Shown here piece after piece: positions 26,885-34,008 of a stretch of DNA of 56,336 nt. The DNA comes from Prevotella sp. KH2C16 (GTDB lineage Bacteria; Bacteroidota; Bacteroidia; Bacteroidales; Bacteroidaceae). The notes under the pieces are model-generated. The model had not been told where the DNA came from and searched no databases. It saw only the letters and a list, made by a program, of their open reading frames with translations. The position numbers and the translations under genes are program-made. The stretch's first letter is position 1, and each line of letters opens with the position of its first letter. Where the stretch lies: NCBI RefSeq assembly GCF_900113305.1, contig NZ_FOOW01000017.1, forward strand, positions 1-56,336, in the 5' to 3' direction.

Positions 26885-27847
26885 ATGGAACCAATCAAAT
26901 TCAAGGCTCTGCTGAAGCAGACAATCTGGGGAGGAGACAAAATCATCCCCTTCAAGCATCTCAACGAAAAACTCGACAATGTGGGAGAGAGCTGGGAGAT
27001 CTCAGGCGTCAAGGGCAACGAGACCATCGTCAGCAACGGCCGCTACGAGGGACGAAGCCTCAACGCGCTGGTAAAGGAACTGAAGGGCGACCTCGTCGGG
27101 ATAGAGAACTACAAGCGGTTCGGCGACGAGTTCCCGCTGCTCATCAAGTTCATCGACGCCCGCAGCGACCTCTCCATCCAAGTGCATCCCACCGACGAGA
27201 TAGCCCGCAGGCAGGGCAAGGAGCGCGGCAAGACGGAGATGTGGTACATCATGAATTCCGACAAGGGTGCCAAGCTCTACAGCGGCCTCAAGAAGCAGAT
27301 CACCCCCGAGCAGTACAAGGCCATGGTGGAGGACGACACCATCTGCGACGCCCTCGCCCAGTATGAGGTCAAGGAGGGCGATGTGTTCTTCCTCCCCGCG
27401 GGGCGCATCCACGCCATCGGCACGGGCTGCTTCCTCGCCGAGATACAGCAGACGAGCGATGTAACCTATCGCATCTACGACTACAAGCGCAAGGACAAGG
27501 ACGGCAACTACCGGCAGCTGCACACCAAGGAGGCCGCCGAGTGCATCAACTACAAGGTGGAGAAAGACTACCGCACGGAGTATCTTCCCGCCAAGAACCA
27601 AGGCGTGAGCCTCGTCCACTGCCCCTATTTCACCACCTCGGTATATGACCTCAACGAGCCGATGACCATCGACTACAGCGAGCTCGACAGCTTCGTCATC
27701 CTCATCGGCATGAAAGGCGAGGGACGGATTACCGACAGCGAGGGCAACGAGACCACCCTCAACGAGGGCGAGACGCTGCTCCTGCCGGCCACCACACGCT
27801 CCGTGAAGGTGGAAGGCAGCATCAAGTTCCTCGAGACCTATGTATAA
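26885..27847 (+). CDS. manA: Mannose-6-phosphate isomerase, class I
   Basis: A 320-residue zinc enzyme of the cupin fold that interconverts mannose 6-phosphate and fructose 6-phosphate, feeding GDP-mannose synthesis or mannose use. The metal site is suggested by SIQVHPTDEIARRQ and KTEMWYIMNS, with the second half carrying PAGRIHAIGTGCFLAEIQQTSD and the YRIYDY strand. The length matches the short bacterial class I enzymes. It is the last gene of the dxs operon; a hairpin and a palindrome array follow. Confidence 0.93.
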   Translation: MEPIKFKALLKQTIWGGDKIIPFKHLNEKLDNVGESWEISGVKGNETIVSNGRYEGRSLNALVKELKGDLVGIENYKRFGDEFPLLIKFIDARSDLSIQVHPTDEIARRQGKERGKTEMWYIMNSDKGAKLYSGLKKQITPEQYKAMVEDDTICDALAQYEVKEGDVFFLPAGRIHAIGTGCFLAEIQQTSDVTYRIYDYKRKDKDGNYRQLHTKEAAECINYKVEKDYRTEYLPAKNQGVSLVHCPYFTTSVYDLNEPMTIDYSELDSFVILIGMKGEGRITDSEGNETTLNEGETLLLPATTRSVKVEGSIKFLETYV

Positions 27848-27900
27848 GCACGGGCGCTCCTGCCCCCTTTCCGGCGGGCAGGGAGTGGCAGCGCGCCGCC

Positions 27901-27939
27901 CGGAAAGCCATCTTCGGCCAGGCTGTTTATGGCTTTCCG
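27901..27939. repeat. Inverted repeat after manA
   Basis: CGGAAAGCCAT (27901-27911) and ATGGCTTTCCG (27929-27939) form a perfect 11-bp stem with a 17-bp loop, extended by CGCC/GCCCGG flanks. There is no T tract. It may end the dxs-manA transcript or protect its 3' end. Confidence 0.6.
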
Positions 27940-27943
27940 CCCG

Positions 27944-28053
27944 GTAGGAAACAGTCTTCCATGGCGTTACCAGCGGCTGGTAACGAGTGTTTCAGTTACT
28001 GAAACATGCTGTTTCAACCATAGAAACACGCTGTTTCTATGACAGAAACACTC
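27944..28053. repeat. 22-bp palindrome array with mixed arms, five units
   Basis: Five palindromes have centres about 22 bp apart at roughly 27953, 27975, 27997, 28019 and 28041. Their arms are GGAA/TTCC, GTTACCAG/CTGGTAAC, GTTTCAGT/ACTGAAAC, GTTTC/GAAAC and GTTTC/GAAAC. Read in the other register, the last units are GAAACA-nnn-TGTTTC, the type seen at 45.4 kb. The array ends 51 bp before the ABC ATPase start and therefore lies in its promoter or leader region. Confidence 0.8.
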
Positions 28054-28104
28054 GCTGAAGGCAGCAAACCACCCGACTATTCACGACAAACAACACTCCA
28101 AGAC

Positions 28105-28836
28105 ATGGCAAACTTAGAAGTAAAAGACCTGACTTTCAGCTACAAGAAGTCGCGCCACACCGTGTTCAGGGACTTCAACCTCACGCTCCAGCCCGGCCAC
28201 ATCTACGGCTTGCTGGGGGCTAACGGCACGGGAAAGTCTACCCTGCTCTACCTCATGGCCGGCCTCCTGACCCCGCAAAAGGGGCTCGCGGCCTATGACG
28301 GAGCGGACATCCGCCTGCGGAAACCCTCCACGATGCAGGACATCTTCATCGTTCCCGATGAGTTTGAGCTGCCCAATGTGTCGCTCAGCCACTACATCCG
28401 GCTCAACCGCAAGTTCTATCCGCGCTTCAGCGAGGCCGACATGCAGACCTATCTGGCCGTCTTCGGCATGACGGCCGATGTGCAGCTGGGGCAGCTCTCG
28501 TTAGGACAGCGCAAGAAGATATTCATGAGCTTTGCCATGGCCACCCACACCCGAGTGCTCCTGATGGACGAGCCCACCAACGGGCTCGACATCGTGAGCA
28601 AGGGTCAGTTCCGCCAGTTCATCACGCAGGGGCGGTCGGCAGAGAGCATCTTCGTGGTCTCCACCCATCAGGTGAAGGACATCGAGACCGTCTTAGACCA
28701 TATCCTGCTGCTCGACGAGGGTCGCATCATCGCCGACACCGACGCCGAATCCATCCGCCACGAGGGGCGGATAGACCTCGAGCAATTCTATAAGGACACG
28801 CTGAAAAGAAAGGAGGAAGAAGATGAGAAAACATGA
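28105..28836 (+). CDS. ABC transporter ATP-binding protein
   Basis: A 243-residue nucleotide-binding subunit. Visible motifs are Walker A GANGTGKST, the Q-loop region, signature LSLGQRKK, Walker B VLLMDEPTNGLD and the switch His in VVSTHQ. It powers the membrane protein encoded next. ATG 28105 (MANLEVKDLTFSY) is the natural start; the open frame extends 22 codons upstream into the palindrome array. The permease gene overlaps it by 14 bp. Transported substrate is unknown; with a small permease and no binding protein it is more likely an exporter. Confidence 0.92.
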   Translation: MANLEVKDLTFSYKKSRHTVFRDFNLTLQPGHIYGLLGANGTGKSTLLYLMAGLLTPQKGLAAYDGADIRLRKPSTMQDIFIVPDEFELPNVSLSHYIRLNRKFYPRFSEADMQTYLAVFGMTADVQLGQLSLGQRKKIFMSFAMATHTRVLLMDEPTNGLDIVSKGQFRQFITQGRSAESIFVVSTHQVKDIETVLDHILLLDEGRIIADTDAESIRHEGRIDLEQFYKDTLKRKEEEDEKT

Positions 28837-29623
28837 TTTTTTCCGCTATGAGCGCTTTGCCGGCTACCTGAAGAAACTCTTCACAGAGTCGTGGCGCGCT
28901 AATCTCGTGCGCACGGTGCTGCTCTTCGCCACCATGCTGGTGGTCGAGCTCTGGACCGCAATCACCATCTATCCCAACTATTACGATGCCGAGGGGAAAC
29001 TGCTGACCGACTACAGGATGGATTACGACCCCGCCTTTATCACTCTGTGGCCGATCCTTGCCTTCCTTTTCCTCGCCGTGGGCTGTTTCATGAGCAGCCG
29101 GTTCCTGCACGACGGGCAGCGCAAGAGCGAGCGCATCGCGATGCTCACCACGCCCGTCTCCACCTTCGAGAACTGGCTGGCACGGTGGATTCTTCATGTG
29201 CCGGCAGTCATCGTCGTGTTCTTCGGCTGCCTCTATCTGGCCGACGCGCTGCGCGTGGCCATCTTCACGCCTGTCTATCCAGAGCTTCCCATCAGCCTCT
29301 TCAAGATTACGGGTTCAAACTACTCCCTGGAAGAAGTAGTCCCGATGTTCATCCTCTACTTCCTCTGCACCTCCCTCTATCTGCTGGGAGGCGTATTCTT
29401 CCCGCGCCGCGCCATCCTCACCACGAGCATCGTGCTTTTCTTCGTGGCATGGTTTTATGTGTTCATAGGCTTTAGTAGCCTCGACTTTTTCAACGAGGAG
29501 CCAGGCTATGACTACTCACCGGGCAAGCTGCTGATGTGGGCTTACCTCTGCGTGGCCACCCTTTTCTGCTGGTGGCTGTCGTATCGGAGGCTGAAGGAAC
29601 TGGAAGTTATCGACCGATTATAA
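28823..29623 (+). CDS. ABC transporter permease-like membrane protein
   Basis: A 266-residue inner-membrane protein with about six hydrophobic segments, beginning NLVRTVLLFATMLVVELWTA and ending LLMWAYLCVATLFCWWLSY. It resembles ABC-2 type export permeases in size and topology but shows no sequence motif that names a substrate. Its first 14 bp overlap the ATPase gene, and the third operon gene starts 15 bp after its stop, so the three products probably work together. Confidence 0.8.
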   Translation: MRKHDFFRYERFAGYLKKLFTESWRANLVRTVLLFATMLVVELWTAITIYPNYYDAEGKLLTDYRMDYDPAFITLWPILAFLFLAVGCFMSSRFLHDGQRKSERIAMLTTPVSTFENWLARWILHVPAVIVVFFGCLYLADALRVAIFTPVYPELPISLFKITGSNYSLEEVVPMFILYFLCTSLYLLGGVFFPRRAILTTSIVLFFVAWFYVFIGFSSLDFFNEEPGYDYSPGKLLMWAYLCVATLFCWWLSYRRLKELEVIDRL

Positions 29624-29638
29624 TAGGAGGAACGGAAT

Positions 29639-30460
29639 ATGAAGAAAACTACTTGGCTTACCCTGGCGATGTTCGCCGTGAGTCCCATCATCGTGATAGC
29701 CCTCTCTCAGGTGCGCACCAAGACTGAAGGCAACGCCGTGAACCTGACCCAGAGCAAGCTCCAGCGGCTGCAACCGGTAGAAACGGTGATATTCAACGGC
29801 GACTCGACCTTGCTCGACAGTGCCGGAATCGTCCTTCAACTCACGATTACGACGCGCGACACCGTAGGCGGCAACTGCGTCTCCTATTCTCCCGAGATGT
29901 TCCAGGCCACGCAGAAAGGCGGAGTGCTGACCATAGGCCTGTCGCCCGACGGCCGCAGGCTCGTCAAAGAGGGGCACCTGTTTCTGGAGAAAGCCGACCT
30001 CAGCAGGGTGAATCCCGACACGATCTATGCGAACGACACGCTGAATATCCACCTCCACGCAGGCCCCGCACTGACCCAAGTCGTGGCCGGAGCAAACCAA
30101 ACGCTGGTCTTCGACGAGGCACGCTTGCCCCTCCTGCGCCTGAAGGCCATGCAGGAAGTCATCATCACCAACCGCTCCCACATCGGCCATCTGCAGATGA
30201 ACGGAGGCACATCTGTCTGGGTTATTAAGTCAGAAATCGACCGTTTCGACCTGCATCTGATAAATCCGGAAGTCTATAGCATGACCAACAGCTTCGGGGA
30301 AGACTCCCGCATCGGCATGCTCCGGGTAACCGGGGAAGGCTCGATAGACATACACAATGGGGATGACATCGACCAGATTCTGCTCGAGCCGACGCCTAAA
30401 AGCGAGGACGGCATCACCATTACCGGCTATTCCTTCAAGAAGCGGCGGCAGTTGAAATAG
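29639..30460 (+). CDS. Membrane-anchored or exported protein of the ABC operon, unknown
   Basis: A 273-residue protein with one N-terminal hydrophobic segment (WLTLAMFAVSPIIVIALSQV), likely an uncleaved anchor or a signal peptide. The rest looks like repeated short beta strands (VVAGANQTLVFDEA, VIITNRSHIGHLQMNGG, IGMLRVTGEGSIDIHNGDD), suggesting a right-handed beta-helix like that of putative auto-transporter adhesin head proteins. No catalytic motif is seen. AGGAGG lies just before its start. Its 3' end overlaps the converging DUF4435 gene by 26 bp. It may sit outside the membrane as a partner of the transporter. Confidence 0.7.
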   Translation: MKKTTWLTLAMFAVSPIIVIALSQVRTKTEGNAVNLTQSKLQRLQPVETVIFNGDSTLLDSAGIVLQLTITTRDTVGGNCVSYSPEMFQATQKGGVLTIGLSPDGRRLVKEGHLFLEKADLSRVNPDTIYANDTLNIHLHAGPALTQVVAGANQTLVFDEARLPLLRLKAMQEVIITNRSHIGHLQMNGGTSVWVIKSEIDRFDLHLINPEVYSMTNSFGEDSRIGMLRVTGEGSIDIHNGDDIDQILLEPTPKSEDGITITGYSFKKRRQLK

Positions 30461-31451
30461 CCTTTACGAAGGCTTCCACATCCCGCTGTATCTGCCGAAA
30501 CTGGTCGGAAGCCATACCTCCGGCGTTTTTCTTGAGCATGGCGGGCACATCCTCCAGGCTGTTGGAGTAGCTGCTCAGCTCGTTGCGACGCTGCGTGGCG
30601 TGCACGCTCTGCCTGTCTATCTCCACCTCACGCTCCCTGATGAGGCGGCTGCAGACGCTTTCGAGCATGGGCACGACCACCTTGTCGAAGAGGTGATGCC
30701 CCTGGATATAGAGATAGGTGTTGTCGGGCGTAACGCCGAGACGCCTCAGATTGTCCTTCACCTGCTGATAGCCCTGTCGCGCATCGGGGTTCTCGCGCTG
30801 CAACCACCTTATCTTCTGCCCCACCTTATGCCGCACCCGCCGCAGGATTTCGTCCGCCTGATGGAGCCGGAAGTTGCCCGTCTCGATGACGCGGAGGAAG
30901 TCCGTCATGGTGAAACGCCCGTAATTGGGGGTGCGATAATACCAGATGTTCCACACGAAGAGCGGATAGATGGCCTGCGAATACTGCCGCAGGAACTCCT
31001 CGAAGTCGAAGATGCGGTGGTCGTTGAGCGTTACCGCCACGCAGACGGCGTGCAGCGACGGCGCAAAACACTGCAGATTCTCGATGGCATAGGCGTAGGT
31101 GTGGAACACATAGGGATTGGAAAGGATGCTCCGGGATGTGGGCGTGGCTCCCTGGATGAGGTAATCGTAGTCGGCGTCGACGCAGGCAATCATGTCGCGC
31201 CCCACCTTTCCCTCGAGAAACTCCATCAATACGGCTTTCTTGCCGCGCTCCAGATGCTTGCTGCGGGTGGGCAGCATGATTTGGAAATACAACTCGTCGG
31301 TCTCGAACTTGTCCAGGACCGTGCGCCAGAAAAACACATCGTCGTAGCTCTCCACATAGGCAATGATCCTGTGGCGGGCATCCTTCGGGGTCATCTTGTT
31401 GGCGGCCTCGAAGTATCGCGACGACAAACCCTCCCTCAACCGCTTGCTCAT
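30435..31451 (-). CDS. DUF4435 (TOPRIM-like) protein, possible AriB-like effector
   Basis: A 338-residue protein whose N-terminal third fits the DUF4435 TOPRIM-like fold. The expected acidic residues are visible: Glu34 in AYVESYDDVFFW and Asp92/Asp94 in IACVDADYDYL. TOPRIM domains bind magnesium and cut or join nucleic acid. In the PARIS anti-phage system the DUF4435 protein AriB is a nuclease released from an ABC-type ATPase, AriA. Here the gene overlaps the upstream ATPase gene by 4 bp (ATGA), the same two-part logic. The C-terminal half is helical and charged, with no motif I can name. Whether this pair defends against phage or has a housekeeping role is unproven. Confidence 0.78.
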   Translation of the reverse strand: MSKRLREGLSSRYFEAANKMTPKDARHRIIAYVESYDDVFFWRTVLDKFETDELYFQIMLPTRSKHLERGKKAVLMEFLEGKVGRDMIACVDADYDYLIQGATPTSRSILSNPYVFHTYAYAIENLQCFAPSLHAVCVAVTLNDHRIFDFEEFLRQYSQAIYPLFVWNIWYYRTPNYGRFTMTDFLRVIETGNFRLHQADEILRRVRHKVGQKIRWLQRENPDARQGYQQVKDNLRRLGVTPDNTYLYIQGHHLFDKVVVPMLESVCSRLIREREVEIDRQSVHATQRRNELSSYSNSLEDVPAMLKKNAGGMASDQFRQIQRDVEAFVKAISTAAAS

Positions 31452-32269
31452 GGTTCCACCGTAATATCCGAGACCTCGGTTACCTTGTCCATCCAGCCGT
31501 TCATGATGACGGCCGGACTATGGGTGGTAAGGATGATCTGTATGTTCGGGTTGAGTTCCAGGATGAGGTCGATGAGCTGCTGCTGCCAGTCGATGTGCAG
31601 GCTCACCTCGGGCTCGTCCATGAAGAGCACATAGTTCTGGTTGTCCTCCACGAGCACCGTGAGCAGTATGGCCAGAATCTGCTTCTCGCCGCTGGAGAGC
31701 TGATAGGGCACGAGCGTCTCGCCGATTTGCGAGAAACGGATTTCGTTTTCACTGCGCACAATCTCCTTTCCCGTGTCTGCAAAGAGCTTGTCGATGATGT
31801 CCTGGAACTTCTTCTTCGGCTCGCTGATGCGCTGCGCCTCGGCAGCTGCCCCGTCTCCGCCGGCCTGCAGCGTCTGGATGATGCGGTTGCCGATGTTCAC
31901 TTGATAGTCCAGATACTTGCGCTGAAGCTGGAAAAGCTGCCAGTCGAGCTCCGTGGCAAGGCTCAGGTCCATCTTCGTTACCGTGTCGGAGTTCATCAGC
32001 GGGCGGTCGAACGACCGTATGATGTCGTAGCGAATCCACTTCGCGTCCTCCGGACTGACCTTCAGCCGCACGCCTTTGAGCATGTGGCTGGGAAACTCGC
32101 CGCCGGCCGAAAGCCCCTTCACCACCTTGTTCAGGATGGTGCTCTTGCCCACTCCGTTCACGCCGCTGAGGATGTTTACCCGGCGGTCAAGGTCCCACAC
32201 GATGTGCTTCACTCCGCTCCAGAGCGACTCTATCTCTATCTGCTCTATGTAGTCTGCGTATTTCTGCAT
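31448..32269 (-). CDS. AAA/ABC-type ATPase, partner of the DUF4435 protein
   Basis: A 273-residue SMC/ABC-like ATPase. Visible motifs are Walker A GVNGVGKST (residues 36-44), an ABC signature-like YQLSSGEKQ, Walker B YVLFMDEPEVSLH and the switch His in ILTTHSP. This is the AAA_15/AAA_21 type used as sensor or scaffold in several defence systems, including AriA of PARIS. It is shorter than AriA proteins as I remember them, with only about 100 residues between the early motifs and the signature. It is the first gene of the pair, with a candidate promoter at 32296-32303 and a palindrome array about 130 bp upstream. Confidence 0.85.
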   Translation of the reverse strand: MQKYADYIEQIEIESLWSGVKHIVWDLDRRVNILSGVNGVGKSTILNKVVKGLSAGGEFPSHMLKGVRLKVSPEDAKWIRYDIIRSFDRPLMNSDTVTKMDLSLATELDWQLFQLQRKYLDYQVNIGNRIIQTLQAGGDGAAAEAQRISEPKKKFQDIIDKLFADTGKEIVRSENEIRFSQIGETLVPYQLSSGEKQILAILLTVLVEDNQNYVLFMDEPEVSLHIDWQQQLIDLILELNPNIQIILTTHSPAVIMNGWMDKVTEVSDITVEP

Positions 32270-32295
32270 GATGGTATACCGGTTTTAATCTATCG

Positions 32296-32303
32296 CAAAT
32301 ATA
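32296..32303 (-). promoter_or_regulatory. -7 box for the ATPase/DUF4435 pair
   Basis: CAAATATA on the plus strand gives TATATTTG on the minus strand, 26 bp upstream of the ATPase start. Confidence 0.6.
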
Positions 32304-32401
32304 GTGAATTTTTCCGACACTCGTACACTTTCCGCCCCGAAATTGTGATTTCTCCTTCCCAAATAAGCCAACAGAGGCGACAAAGAGAGCCGTCGGAAGG
32401 T

Positions 32402-32467
32402 TGACAAAATCGGCGATTTTGCCGCATGAATTCGGCGATTTTGTCGGACGATTTCGCCGATTTTGTC
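32402..32467. repeat. 22-bp palindrome array, GACAAAATCG type, three units
   Basis: Three 22-bp units (32402-32423, 32424-32445, 32446-32467) run in minus orientation compared with the copies at 12.6 and 38.5 kb. The unit nearest the ATPase gene is the near-perfect palindrome GACAAAATCG/CGATTTTGCC; the others keep the CGATTTTGTC arm. It lies between the divergent ATPase and GNAT genes. Confidence 0.9.
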
Positions 32468-32532
32468 CCACAGAAGGCCGCTGCCAGGAAAATCAACTGC
32501 GGCAGCCCCTTGCGCAATCCGAAATTATTGCG

Positions 32533-32540
32533 TAACTTTA
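32533..32540 (+). promoter_or_regulatory. Possible -7 box for the GNAT gene
   Basis: TAACTTTA matches TAnnTTTG except for the last base and lies 25 bp before the start at 32566. Confidence 0.4.
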
Positions 32541-32565
32541 CGCTCGTAAAAACGACTACCGCAAG

Positions 32566-33135
32566 ATGAACATTGAAGACGCACGGGCCGCACAGGCCCG
32601 CAGCATAGCCCGCCTCATCATGGAGGCAATGAACCATGAGTGCTGCCAATACTTTGCCGGCGAGGGGCACACCCTGCACGACTTCGAGGGCCTGATGACA
32701 CGACTGGTGGAGCGCGACGACAGCCAGTACAGCTACCGCAACACCCTCGTGGCCACGGGCGAGGGGCAGGAGGTGGCAGGCATCTGCGTGGCCTACGACG
32801 GCAAAGACCTCCGCCGACTGCGCAAGGCGTTCGTCAAGGGAGCCCTGGAAGCCTTCGGCCGCGACTTCTCCAGCATGGACGACGAGACCGGGGAGGGAGA
32901 GTTCTACATCGACAGCCTGGCCGTGAGCGCAGCCTACCGCCACCGGGGCATCGCCACGCAGCTGCTCAAGGCCACCATAGAGCGTGCCCGCACGAGGGGA
33001 TTAAGTGCCGTGGGGCTGCTCGTAGACCAAGGAAACCCGAGGGCAGAGGCGCTCTACAGGAGAATCGGATTTGCTTACGAGAACGACGCCTCGTGGGGCG
33101 GACACCCCATGCGGCACCTGCAAATAAAACTCTGA
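32566..33135 (+). CDS. GNAT-family N-acetyltransferase
   Basis: A 189-residue acetyl-CoA-dependent acyltransferase. The cofactor motif is VSAAYRHRGIATQLLKATIERA, with the RxxGxA loop as RHRGIA, preceded by the strand GEFYIDSLAV and followed by VGLLVDQGNPRAEALYRRIGF, the usual GNAT ending. The N-terminal part (HECCQYFAGEGHTLHDFEGL) is specific to this subgroup and gives no clue to the substrate. The next gene starts 2 bp after its stop, so the two are co-transcribed. Confidence 0.9.
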   Translation: MNIEDARAAQARSIARLIMEAMNHECCQYFAGEGHTLHDFEGLMTRLVERDDSQYSYRNTLVATGEGQEVAGICVAYDGKDLRRLRKAFVKGALEAFGRDFSSMDDETGEGEFYIDSLAVSAAYRHRGIATQLLKATIERARTRGLSAVGLLVDQGNPRAEALYRRIGFAYENDASWGGHPMRHLQIKL

Positions 33136-33137
33136 AG

Positions 33138-33965
33138 ATGCAAAACGAGGAAAACAAGGGATGCCTGAGCGGCATCGGACTCATGCTCGGCTATCTCTGC
33201 ATGCTGGGCACGGCCGCACTTATAGCCACTTGGTGGGCGGACGACTTCATGGCTACGCTCATCACGGCGTTCTTGTTCTGGCTCTGGATACCCATCCTCA
33301 TCGGGGCCGTCATCGCCTTTATCCTGTCATTTCGCCTCAAGACGCTGCACCACAAGATACTTTTCGGACTGGGAATCATCAATATTCTCTTAATCTCAGC
33401 TTACCTATGGATACAGGCGCCGCGGCAAGACTGCTCCGCCGACATCATGGCCGAGCACTACGAGCACCACAAGGAGGGCATGCGGGAGTTGGAGGCCTAT
33501 GCACGACAAGCTCTGGACAGCGGGGCCTATATCCACCTCGAATTCGACGGGCAGCACATTCCCATCTTCCATGTCCAGGCCTGCAGCGACTCTCTTATTT
33601 CCAGCCATTGGGACGCCGACGGACTGGCAGACTCCCTGCGAGCCGTGGTGGGACTCACGGCCGACGAGATGGAAGGTCTGCGGAAGCGGCTTACCGACCT
33701 CGGCTGCATCTCCGTCGACATAAACCAGAGCGTGCCCGGCATCAACATCGGGTTCCGCCGGGTGGGACTGGGCATGTATTTCTTCCGCCTCTACGACAAG
33801 CCCATGACGGCGACTCAGTGGCAGGCGGAGATGGACGCAGAGGAGGATGTGCCCTATAACCGGCAGGTGGTGTTTGAATACGGGGCGGGAGCCATCGGCT
33901 CGATGGCCTTTCCCGGAAAAGACGAATACCTGCAAAGACAGAAGAAAGGGCCTCGGAAACAATAA
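33138..33965 (+). CDS. Membrane protein of unknown function
   Basis: A 275-residue protein with three or four hydrophobic segments in its first 100 residues (GLMLGYLCMLGTAALIATWW, LITAFLFWLWIPILIGAVIAFIL, ILFGLGIINILLISAYLWI), then a soluble C-terminal domain of about 175 residues with no motif I know. That domain is acidic and has a regular helical stretch (HHKEGMRELEAYARQAL) and a strand-rich part. Co-transcription with the GNAT gene is likely, given the 2-bp gap, but a shared function is not evident. Its last codons form part of a bidirectional hairpin. Confidence 0.7.
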   Translation: MQNEENKGCLSGIGLMLGYLCMLGTAALIATWWADDFMATLITAFLFWLWIPILIGAVIAFILSFRLKTLHHKILFGLGIINILLISAYLWIQAPRQDCSADIMAEHYEHHKEGMRELEAYARQALDSGAYIHLEFDGQHIPIFHVQACSDSLISSHWDADGLADSLRAVVGLTADEMEGLRKRLTDLGCISVDINQSVPGINIGFRRVGLGMYFFRLYDKPMTATQWQAEMDAEEDVPYNRQVVFEYGAGAIGSMAFPGKDEYLQRQKKGPRKQ

Positions 33966-33977
33966 TCCGAAGCCCTT
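33946..33977. terminator. Bidirectional hairpin between converging genes
   Basis: AAGGGCCTCGGA (33946-33957) pairs with TCCGAAGCCCTT (33966-33977) with one G-U pair and an 8-base loop. It spans the stop of the membrane protein gene and lies 32 bp beyond the converging nhaD stop. T-rich flanks are weak on both strands. Confidence 0.55.
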
Positions 33978-34008
33978 CCTTGATTTCCACCAAACCTCTC
34001 GTGCAACC

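Noticed and set aside
30435..32269. OLD-family nuclease (Gabija-like) for the ATPase/TOPRIM pair
   Set aside because: OLD proteins carry ATPase and TOPRIM in one chain, and Gabija pairs that with a UvrD-like helicase. Here the two domains are separate genes and no helicase is present.
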